The position numbers and the translations under genes were made by a program. Positions 1 through 6,447 of a stretch of 24,126 nucleotides of DNA are shown one piece after another. The notes below the pieces were generated by a model. The model did not search any database. It was not told the DNA's origin and was given only the letters and a program-made list of their open reading frames with translations. The DNA is from Bacteroidota bacterium (GTDB taxonomy: Bacteria > Bacteroidota > Bacteroidia > Chitinophagales > UBA2359). Where the stretch lies: contig JAHDGP010000003.1 in assembly GCA_020627525.1 (NCBI GenBank), positions 5,463 to 29,588 of the forward strand, in the 5' to 3' direction. The stretch's first letter is position 1; every line of letters starts with the position of its first letter.

Positions 1-116
1 TTTTTAAACAACAAAGATATTGGTAATTGTCAGTTAATTGAATAAAATTTACTACAATAAGGAGCTTATTTTATACTTATTGATACAGAAAACACAATTA
101 CGTTCAATATATTATA

Positions 117-707
117 CTATAATATTTTAAATTCTTTAAATCCGTCCATCACGTCTTTAACATACTTAAAATAATCTTCATTGTACTCTCTCAATGTTTT
201 TACATGTTTGGACATTTTCGTTATCACTAGAAAATACAGGCCTGTAATTACAACAATCAAAGCTATAATGACTAAAGCGGAAGAGGTTGATATAGTAAAC
301 AAATAAATTATACACAAAAATATCATTAACAAAGAATTAATGGTATGTGTTATGGTTTCAGGCAAAAATGCAAAAGACCGCAAATCTTCGACCGCTGTAA
401 AAAACCTTTCTGTACCCATTTTTTCCAGCGTAATCAAAGGTGTTTTTAATATTTTATCGAAAATTATTTTTTCATTTCTATAAAGCAATGCAAATGAATA
501 CCTATTCAACCTTTTCTGAAATGAAATATTCAGCAAATAAGTATAAATAATTATTGCAATAAATGCTGGTCCGACATAGCTTGCCAAAAAACCCTCTGCT
601 CCAGAAATAGCATTATTTATTACATATAAAATCACAAAGCTCAATATCGCATTTGGGATTGAATATAATACTAAATAAAGCATGTCTTTTTTTGATATTT
701 TAAACAT
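117..707 (-). CDS. Truncated ABC exporter transmembrane domain (PvdE/SyrD-like)
   Basis: This 196-residue protein looks like the N-terminal part of a cyclic-peptide export ABC transporter of the PvdE/SyrD/YojI type, an inner-membrane exporter often found beside NRPS genes. Hydrophobic segments near residues 10-30, 45-63, 123-140 and 143-165 are membrane spans. The cytoplasmic stretch KILKTPLITLEKMGTERFF (about 87-105) and the ending YVKDVMDGFKEFKIL match the conserved loop and the 'GFKELKL' region that in the family leads to the last two spans and the ATP-binding domain. The family is usually about 550 residues. Here a stop follows KIL, and neither other minus-strand frame in the remaining 116 bases resumes a recognisable sequence. 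Walker A, signature and Walker B motifs are therefore absent. The ATG start is clear. It is probably a broken gene, although a rearrangement or assembly error just outside the window is possible. Confidence 0.75.
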   Translation of the reverse strand: MFKISKKDMLYLVLYSIPNAILSFVILYVINNAISGAEGFLASYVGPAFIAIIIYTYLLNISFQKRLNRYSFALLYRNEKIIFDKILKTPLITLEKMGTERFFTAVEDLRSFAFLPETITHTINSLLMIFLCIIYLFTISTSSALVIIALIVVITGLYFLVITKMSKHVKTLREYNEDYFKYVKDVMDGFKEFKIL

Positions 708-941
708 AGTATTGTTTTTAAATTATACCACTTTATGAAAAGCTGTTAATCTATATTAAGAAGTCAATTATTATTATTTTTAATTTAATTCCGCAACAAG
801 AGAGGTTGTACTAATATTTCAACTAGCACCAGGACATTGTTGAGAAAACTTATTTTAATTAATGGAGTATTTTGATTCGAAAAACAAGAACTATTCAAGC
901 AAATAGTGCAGACAGAATGAAGTGGAAAATATCAAACGCTA
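708..941. other. Intergenic region between glycosyltransferase and ABC fragment
   Basis: These 234 AT-rich bases separate the glycosyltransferase stop from the ABC start. I see no coding frame, no convincing Bacteroidota promoter (a TTTG box with a downstream TAnnTTTG box) and no strong terminator hairpin. The longest complementary arms are only four to five bases. Confidence 0.5.
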
Positions 942-2168
942 TTAAAAACTGTGTTGTAAAATTTCTTCTATATATTTCACCTCGCTGCTTTCTTCCTCTC
1001 TTTTATGAAAAATGTTTTTCATATTATTTACTCCTTCTTGAATGTTATCATTTACAAGAAGATTCATTATTTTTTCTTTTACAATTTCAAAAGTCAATTG
1101 GTCATTCTGAAGCGATATTCCCAAGTTATGCTTTTCAACGCGTCTAGCATTATCAAATTGATCTCTTGCCATTGGTATCACCAACATTGGCACTCCTTGC
1201 ATAATACATTCTTTAACTGTCCCCAACCCACCATGAATTATTGCCAATGAAATTTTACTTAGTATTTCGATTTGAGGAACCCATTCAAAAATAGAAACAT
1301 TGCTGCTATTTTTGCCTATTTGATCTTCTGAAAACTTTAGCCTTGTCGCTACTATTAAATGATAATCTTCAAACTCTTTCTCATTCATTATACTGAACAT
1401 CAATTTAAAAAAATTAACCTTCTCAGGATATAAATATTCTTGTGATCCAAAGGAAACAAAGATTAATTTTTTACTACTATCTGATGGTAGATATTTTTGC
1501 AATTCCATTTCAGATAAAAAATCTGAAGTACGTAAATTCGGTCCTGAATAAATGACCTCTTTATCAATCATTCGATCCTCAAGCTCAAACTCTTTAGGAC
1601 ATAAAACTATATGCTTAAGTTTTGTCAGTGGTTCAACTATATCAAAATAGTTTTTAACGGTCACTCCTTTTTCATCAAGATAAGAAATCAAATTCATTGT
1701 AACATTGACATCTAAATTCATAAAAAAGTCAGAACAACTATTAGCAGAAATCTTTGACACATCTACTACGTCCATATTAGAAATCTGCTCTTTCATTGGC
1801 AAAAATGGTCTATAAATCAATTGTTTGAAATCATACTTGTAATCAAGAATTACAGATTCAAGCAAGCAAAAATAACTGGTAATAATTATTTTCGGCTTTA
1901 GATAATTTAATAAATCATCCAGTTCTCCATTGAGTAATGGTAAAAAATGCTTTTGCATTTCTTCGGTTACATTTTGACTAATACCGGCAGGATAAATATC
2001 TTCAAAAATAACATAAGTTTGAAAACCATTTTTAGCAACAATTTCCATTGTATCTGAAATTCCAGCGTATGCTATTGTGTATCCATGCTCAGTAAGATTT
2101 TGAGCTATTTTAAACGTAGGGTATACGTGACCGATTTCAAAATCGGTTAAGAAAAGAATGTCTAACAT
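942..2168 (-). CDS. GT1-family glycosyltransferase (MGT/UGT-like)
   Basis: This 408-residue protein is a GT-B fold, NDP-sugar-dependent glycosyltransferase of the macrolide/UDP-glycosyltransferase family. The N-terminus LFLTDFEIGHVYPTFKIAQ has the family's 'GH-x-P' acceptor-side motif (GH at 13-14). The donor-binding half starts at VSFGSQ (238-243) and contains WVPQ (296-299), HGGLGTVKE (312-320), GVPMLVIP (325-332) and DQ (336-337). Together these form the PSPG-like nucleotide-sugar site. Length is normal and the ATG has an AT-rich leader. It sits 385 bp beyond the type II thioesterase, across a terminator-like hairpin, so it may belong to a separate transcript. In this setting it could glycosylate the peptide-polyketide as a tailoring step or as reversible self-protection. 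The sugar and acceptor cannot be read from sequence. Confidence 0.88.
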   Translation of the reverse strand: MLDILFLTDFEIGHVYPTFKIAQNLTEHGYTIAYAGISDTMEIVAKNGFQTYVIFEDIYPAGISQNVTEEMQKHFLPLLNGELDDLLNYLKPKIIITSYFCLLESVILDYKYDFKQLIYRPFLPMKEQISNMDVVDVSKISANSCSDFFMNLDVNVTMNLISYLDEKGVTVKNYFDIVEPLTKLKHIVLCPKEFELEDRMIDKEVIYSGPNLRTSDFLSEMELQKYLPSDSSKKLIFVSFGSQEYLYPEKVNFFKLMFSIMNEKEFEDYHLIVATRLKFSEDQIGKNSSNVSIFEWVPQIEILSKISLAIIHGGLGTVKECIMQGVPMLVIPMARDQFDNARRVEKHNLGISLQNDQLTFEIVKEKIMNLLVNDNIQEGVNNMKNIFHKREEESSEVKYIEEILQHSF

Positions 2169-2247
2169 TTTATTAATTGATTTTGCTAAGCACTCGAATA
2201 CAAGTAATCAAGTCTTCAGAAATCGTATTTTTCTGATTTACAGCGGC

Positions 2248-2300
2248 AAAAAAGTATTCCGCAGTCTTGCTACTGTCCAACGGACTGACAATACTTTTTT
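2248..2300. terminator. Putative bidirectional terminator hairpin
   Basis: A perfect 11-bp inverted repeat, AAAAAAGTATT (2248-2258) and AATACTTTTTT (2290-2300), flanks a 31-base centre. The centre contains a second nested pairing, CAGTC (2262-2266) with GACTG (2283-2287). Each arm ends in a run of six T on the strand leaving the hairpin, as expected of a bidirectional intrinsic terminator. It lies 80 bases upstream of the glycosyltransferase start. The long AT-rich outer stem leaves open that it is the folded end of a small mobile or RNA element. Confidence 0.5.
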
Positions 2301-2415
2301 ATTCGCAAACCAAAAAAATTCCTTCTGCTGTACTTATGTCCAAGTACTTAAGATAAAATAATGTCTTTCTAGGTTGAATGATGGAGTAAGGCAAAAAGCG
2401 ATCATTCAAAACTGA

Positions 2416-2437
2416 AAACGATTTATTTAAATCGTTT
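2416..2437. repeat. 9-bp palindromic hairpin
   Basis: AAACGATTT (2416-2424) and AAATCGTTT (2429-2437) are exact reverse complements around a four-base loop. The site lies about 115 bases downstream of the thioesterase stop. It could be a weak terminator or a binding site for a dimeric regulator. No clear U-tract follows on the minus strand, so terminator function is uncertain. Confidence 0.4.
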
Positions 2438-2553
2438 ATAACTAATTGTAATTTACTTTTTGAAAAAATTAAACAGCGACTTTGTAGCCATTTTGGGAAG
2501 CATCCGGGGTAAATTGGAACAATTATCTATATGGGGTTATTTATCTTAAATTT

Positions 2554-3291
2554 TCAATTATATATAATGTCTTTTTTTTGAATTAAATGAAAAATTATAT
2601 CTGAAATATGAGCAGCATGGTCATTTATAAAAAAATGTCCACCGCTCAAAAGCTTATATTGAAATGGTTTATTTGTATATTTTCGCCAGTTATTAATTTT
2701 GTTACTGTACTTCTCTTCTGATCCCATCATTGCATAAATTGGGGTTGATAGCTGGTGAGCAGAATGTATGAAATCTTCGTTTTCCAACACTTCGAAATCT
2801 GCCCTTAAAATTGGATTGAAAAAGTTATACAACTCAGAATTTTCTAAAATTTCTTCAGGTACTCCTCCCATCTTTCTCAGCTCGTCCTTAAACGATTCAT
2901 CACTCATTAAATACCGTTTTCCTATTTTTTTATCATCTTCCAACACCTCTTTTATGCCAGGTCCTGGGTTTCCGGAAACAATCAAACAAATTGGTAGGTC
3001 ATTTAATTTTTCCATTTTAGCTACAAGATCAAACCCAAGTACAGCTCCCATACTGTGCCCAAAAATCAAATATGGATTTCCATTTCTAAGACTAATCAGC
3101 TGTGAATAATAATCCTCAACAGCTTCATTCTTAGCTTTGATTAATTGCTCACTGTATCTTTTACCTCTTCCCGGCAACTCTAAAGGAATAAATTCAAATG
3201 AGTTTTTAAGATAACTCCGTAAAAAATCAAAAGAATAACAACTACCACCTGCAAAATGCAGAAAAAAAACTTGTACTTTACTTCCTCTCAT
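2554..3291 (-). CDS. Type II thioesterase (NRPS/PKS editing)
   Basis: This 245-residue alpha/beta hydrolase is of the external thioesterase (TEII) family that releases mis-primed or stalled acyl groups from carrier proteins. FFLHFAGGSCYSF (9-21) is the oxyanion-loop region, LELPGRGKRYSE (37-48) is the family's 'PGRG/R' motif, GHSMGA (78-83) is the nucleophile elbow with Ser80, and SGGHFFIND (216-224) carries the catalytic histidine His219. The usual acid position, 'G-x-x-D' after the sixth strand, reads GSEEKYS, so Glu appears in place of Asp. That is unusual but may still work. The gene starts with ATG 24 bp after the receptor stop, so the two are probably co-transcribed. It is too short and lacks the context for a chain-releasing type I domain, although in-trans release cannot be excluded because the last NRPS module has no fused thioesterase. 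Confidence 0.9.
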   Translation of the reverse strand: MRGSKVQVFFLHFAGGSCYSFDFLRSYLKNSFEFIPLELPGRGKRYSEQLIKAKNEAVEDYYSQLISLRNGNPYLIFGHSMGAVLGFDLVAKMEKLNDLPICLIVSGNPGPGIKEVLEDDKKIGKRYLMSDESFKDELRKMGGVPEEILENSELYNFFNPILRADFEVLENEDFIHSAHQLSTPIYAMMGSEEKYSNKINNWRKYTNKPFQYKLLSGGHFFINDHAAHISDIIFHLIQKKDIIYN

Positions 3292-3315
3292 TTAAATGTA
3301 AAACAATTTTATAAA

Positions 3316-5751
3316 TTAATTTGCTCTCCTCTTTTCTTCATCGTTACTAAAACCGCGTTCTCTAACATTTACTGTATTGCTTCCGAAATTGTAAGACAAA
3401 GTTGCTCTAAAATGTCGGGGGCTCCAGTATGCTATTTGAGTTTGTTTAACACCATTTGTATAAAATGTATTTTTAGTAGGACTACTGTTAAATATATCAT
3501 AAGCTCCAACTGCCAATTGCAAAGTATTTTTAATCAAACTAAAATTGAGCGCGACATCTAAATTATATGATTCACCAAACTCTTGAAAGTTTTTCTTATA
3601 AGCAGAACTATACCAGAAATTCACTTCTCCCCTGATGGTATTTGATTTATTTAAAGTAAAGGAATTATTTGTTGAAAAATAATATCTAAAACCATTTTGC
3701 ACCACAGCTGAAATGTCTACTTCTTCATCAAAGTCAAAACTGGAATGATTGTAAATTATATAAACGCCATTTTGGCTTCCCCACCAAGGAAAAGGACTAG
3801 CTGTATAAAATTGCGACAAACCAATGTTATCGTGTGTAAAAAAGTTTTGAAATATGCTATACTGCTCATTGACACTTTCATCAACTGTCCATAACTCCTC
3901 AAAACCGTCCGTTTCTCTACTCCAAAATAATGTAGTGACCAATGCTTGATTCCGAACAAATGAAAGTTCAAAATTATCAATGTAAGATGGTTGTAATTGA
4001 GGGTTGCCCGATAAATAATTATAGTTGGTTATATATGTTCTGGCAGGATTTAATTGATAGTAAAAAGGTCTATTTATTCTTCTACCATAGGAGAAAGAAA
4101 AATTACTTTTTTCGCTGTGATTATATGCTAGATATAAAGTTGGAAAAGGTCTTAAATAGTTATTGGTATTGGTTTCATTCGTTTTATTTGAAACACCTTT
4201 TGTTTGCGTGTACTCCATTCTCAAACCAACCTGAGCATTCAGTTTTTTACTCAACGGCTTTGATGCATTTACATATACGGCTTGAACATTTTCATCGTAC
4301 TCAAAATCGTCTGAAAAATTTTCATTTAGTATTGGAGTTTCGCCAATCGTGTTGTAATTATTTGTCAAATAACGGCTTTTGTTAAAGCTTGCTTTTGCAC
4401 CATAAGATAAATTCATCTTTGGCAATGGATTTGTAAAATCAATTTTCATACTATAATTGTCAATCTTTTGATTTGAAGTATTATTGTTTGAAAATATTTT
4501 ATCAACAAAAACATCCTCTTTGTCAAATGCATTTGCAGTTACATCTCTAACATCATCCGCATTGTAGACAAAGTAATCTACATTTACTTCCATACTATTT
4601 CCTAAGGTATCAAACATAGTTTTAAAAAAACCATTAAATGAATGGTTACTCTTATCAACCACACTCGCTCCGTAACTGTTTTGAACCAATGAAAGTTTGT
4701 TTTCAATATCAAAAATATCAGCGGTTGCATCAGTTGTTTGAAAAGGGTCAGGACTGCTAAAGTTTCCCAAATATTGAAAGCCAATTGTTGACATATTATT
4801 CAAATCGTAATCAAGCATAAAGCGACCAGAAAGATTTTCTGTATCCCATCTTTCATTTCTATTTATATCCCAAAAACCTTGAGGATAAAAAATTTCTGAC
4901 TCTCTTTTAACATAAAGATCGCCCAACATACTATTTAGACTGACAAGCAAGTTGACTTTATTTTTTTTGTAACTGAAGTTATTTCTCAAAGCAAATCTGC
5001 CATACTTGGCTTGAAAATATGTTAGCCCAATTGCATTGCTCCAAGAGTCGTTTTGAGCCTTTTTATAGATAATATTTATTAAACCGCTGTTACCTTCCAC
5101 TTCATATTTTGCAGGTGGGTTGGTTATGATTTCAACTTCCTTAATATCATTTGCTGGAATAGACATTAAAAAACTGACCAATTCGTCGCCTCCAAGTTCA
5201 ATCATTCTTCCATCAATCATTACCCTCATATTGCTTTTTCCTAGTAGGTTGATTTGATTATTGCTAACGGCAACACCTGGTGAAACCTTCAAAACATCTA
5301 TAGCATCTCCACCTGTGGCAAGAACATTATCTTCAACGTTAAAAACCAATCTGTCCGTTTTTCGGGTAATGATTTGCCTCTTAGTTGCTACTACTACTTC
5401 ATCAAGAAATTTTTCGTCTGCTACTAAGTTAATGTTATCCAACTTTAAGTCTTTTTCCAATTCCAGCTCTTTTTCCCAGTCTTCATATCCAATATAACTT
5501 ATTGATAACTTATATTTTCCAGCGGGAGCATTTAGAACAAATGCACCTGTATCATCAGTCGTTGTCCCAGAGACAAACTTTCCGTCAGTATCGTAAAGCA
5601 CTACATTTGACAAAAAAACTGGTCCATTAGAATCAGATATAGTACCTGCTAATTTTACTTGCGAAAAAAGAGCATTTGAAAACAATACAAAACTCAAAAC
5701 GATATACACCAAGCATTTGACAATTTGCTTGCAAGATTTATTTAAATTCAT
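3316..5751 (-). CDS. TonB-dependent-receptor-like outer-membrane beta-barrel protein
   Basis: This 811-residue outer-membrane protein is typical of Bacteroidota. Its ATG at 5751 is preferred because it is followed directly by a signal peptide (MNLNKSCKQIVKCLVYIVLS and on to ALFSQ at about residue 31). The longer open frame would need a TTG at 5859 and would bury that signal. After the signal comes a carboxypeptidase-regulatory-like beta-sandwich (about 32-100, with GTISDSNGP, TDDTGAFVL and SYIGYED). Next is a plug-like domain (about 115-225, LDEVVVATKR, DVLKVSPGV, VMIDGRMIELGGDE, IEVITNPPAKYE-type motif). A long beta-barrel rich in aromatic-ended strands ends near ATLSYNFG. It belongs to the 'outer membrane beta-barrel' branch of the TonB-dependent families. 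It could import a siderophore-like product, export or sense the metabolite, or give immunity. The ligand is not readable from sequence. Confidence 0.88.
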   Translation of the reverse strand: MNLNKSCKQIVKCLVYIVLSFVLFSNALFSQVKLAGTISDSNGPVFLSNVVLYDTDGKFVSGTTTDDTGAFVLNAPAGKYKLSISYIGYEDWEKELELEKDLKLDNINLVADEKFLDEVVVATKRQIITRKTDRLVFNVEDNVLATGGDAIDVLKVSPGVAVSNNQINLLGKSNMRVMIDGRMIELGGDELVSFLMSIPANDIKEVEIITNPPAKYEVEGNSGLINIIYKKAQNDSWSNAIGLTYFQAKYGRFALRNNFSYKKNKVNLLVSLNSMLGDLYVKRESEIFYPQGFWDINRNERWDTENLSGRFMLDYDLNNMSTIGFQYLGNFSSPDPFQTTDATADIFDIENKLSLVQNSYGASVVDKSNHSFNGFFKTMFDTLGNSMEVNVDYFVYNADDVRDVTANAFDKEDVFVDKIFSNNNTSNQKIDNYSMKIDFTNPLPKMNLSYGAKASFNKSRYLTNNYNTIGETPILNENFSDDFEYDENVQAVYVNASKPLSKKLNAQVGLRMEYTQTKGVSNKTNETNTNNYLRPFPTLYLAYNHSEKSNFSFSYGRRINRPFYYQLNPARTYITNYNYLSGNPQLQPSYIDNFELSFVRNQALVTTLFWSRETDGFEELWTVDESVNEQYSIFQNFFTHDNIGLSQFYTASPFPWWGSQNGVYIIYNHSSFDFDEEVDISAVVQNGFRYYFSTNNSFTLNKSNTIRGEVNFWYSSAYKKNFQEFGESYNLDVALNFSLIKNTLQLAVGAYDIFNSSPTKNTFYTNGVKQTQIAYWSPRHFRATLSYNFGSNTVNVRERGFSNDEEKRRAN

Positions 5752-5775
5752 TTCAAACAAGAATTTATTGTAATT

Positions 5776-5917
5776 AAATATAAAAACACTATCAACACAT
5801 TCAGCCACCTCACAATCAAATTCTTTTAGTTCACAAGTAAAATTTCTGAACTTAAACAAGATTAATCAAATGACAAAACTTACTTTATTAATCAATTGAA
5901 AGAAAAGATTCAAGATT
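5776..5917 (-). repeat. Leader repeat, copy B (next to receptor gene)
   Basis: This segment of about 140 bp is a diverged direct copy of 6279-6419, shifted by 503 bases. The shared blocks include ACTATCAACA at 5788 and 6291, AATCAAATTCTTTTAGTTCA at 5814 and 6317, and GAACTTAAA at 5848 and 6351. By eye about four bases in five agree, with one single-base gap. Copy B ends 24 bases upstream of the receptor ATG, so it is the immediate leader of that gene and may carry its promoter. Confidence 0.8.
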
Positions 5918-5929
5918 TAAACATACTAT

Positions 5930-6118
5930 ACAAACTGCAATAATGAAGTTGGTTAGAAACAATGAGTTAAATATAAGAGCGTCTTTACACCCAAGTGTCA
6001 GACCATTCCTATTTCAGCTATTTTTTGATCGGATTGGCGTTTCAGCAATAGCTTTGACTATTCCTCTGGAACACCAGTCCGATCAAAATGAGCTTCATCT
6101 GAACAAAAATCACAGCTC
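5930..6118. other. Extra segment of about 190 bp inside the duplication, with imperfect inverted repeat
   Basis: Homologous landmarks on either side are 188 bases apart in copy A but 377 apart in copy B, so about 190 bases were added here or lost from the other copy. The segment contains TTTTGATCGGATTGG (6023-6037) and CCAGTCCGATCAAAA (6074-6088), complementary at 14 of 15 positions around a 36-base centre. Pairing extends imperfectly into AGCT-containing flanks. No transposase and no family were recognised. A miniature inverted-repeat element or a structured RNA is possible. Boundaries are approximate. Confidence 0.45.
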
Positions 6119-6240
6119 CTATATAAATAAACAACTTCTTATCTTTAGTGCTATTGTAGCTAAAAATCTTTCGAACTTTTTTTCAATCAAACTTTTTAAC
6201 TCGCGGCTTCATTCTCTTTATGGACAGTTCCTACATAACT
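6119..6240 (-). pseudogene. Decayed C-terminus of a second condensation-like gene
   Basis: In one minus-strand frame this stretch reads ELKSLIEKKFERFLATIALK, matching the end of the intact condensation-like protein upstream (NLKSLIENKFERFLDALTLK). Ahead of the match the frame has two in-frame stops, but the spacing still follows the intact gene (L-C-R-N-C against L-L-D-N-N). The original stop is lost and the frame runs seven codons further. It is thus a remnant of a duplicated gene or gene end. It sits between the two leader repeats, as expected for tandem duplication of 'gene 3' end plus leader' followed by decay. Confidence 0.7.
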
Positions 6241-6278
6241 CAGCGTCGGCTGACGATCCATAAAAATTTCTTATAAAA

Positions 6279-6419
6279 AAATATAAAAGGACTATCAACA
6301 GATTCAGTCATCTCTCAATCAAATTCTTTTAGTTCATCAGTTATATTTCAGAACTTAAATTAGATCAATCAAATGTCTAAATCTATTTTATTAATTAATT
6401 GAATGAGAAGACTTTAAGA
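6279..6419 (-). repeat. Leader repeat, copy A (downstream of condensation-like gene)
   Basis: This is the partner of 5776-5917. It begins about 29 bases after the stop of the intact condensation-like gene. Since copy B is the receptor leader, copy A marks where the receptor leader stood before duplication, or where a second downstream gene was lost. Beyond it a 21-codon ATG frame (6196-6261) sits at roughly the distance of the receptor start, but it overlaps the pseudogene remnant and I do not call it a gene. Confidence 0.8.
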
Positions 6420-6447
6420 TAATAACAAGCAAAACAAACAGTTTGCA

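Larger units (their letters stand above)
2169..2553. other. Intergenic region with two hairpins
   Basis: This 385-bp gap lies between the type II thioesterase and the glycosyltransferase. It holds two separate inverted repeats, annotated individually, and no gene that I can defend. Open stretches on both strands here are short, contain stops and resemble no family I know. It is the largest break in the operon apart from the receptor leader, and could contain the promoter of the glycosyltransferase, but no consensus promoter is visible. Confidence 0.5.

Noticed and set aside
872..1250. Plus-strand open frames antisense to the glycosyltransferase
   Set aside because: They lie opposite a well-conserved coding sequence, have no family resemblance and no leader.
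2158..2361. Plus-strand frame of 67 codons, and a minus-strand run from about 2420 to 2170 with one internal stop, in the thioesterase-glycosyltransferase gap
   Set aside because: Both overlap the terminator-like hairpin, resemble no protein I know, and such lengths arise by chance in AT-rich DNA.
5752..5859. Longer receptor N-terminus starting at TTG 5859
   Set aside because: It would place 36 residues before a clear signal peptide, and the stretch is part of the duplicated leader repeat.
6224..6239. Near match of about 17 bases between this site and the end of the glycine-type NRPS gene (about 13003-13019)
   Set aside because: One such near match is expected by chance in an AT-rich window of this size, and similarity does not extend.
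6196..6261. Minus-strand 21-codon ATG frame placed like the receptor start relative to leader copy A
   Set aside because: It overlaps the pseudogene remnant in another frame and probably just spans the duplication junction.
5943..6263. Plus-strand frame of 106 codons
   Set aside because: Its right part is antisense to the decayed condensation-like remnant and its left part covers the inverted-repeat segment. No leader or known domain.
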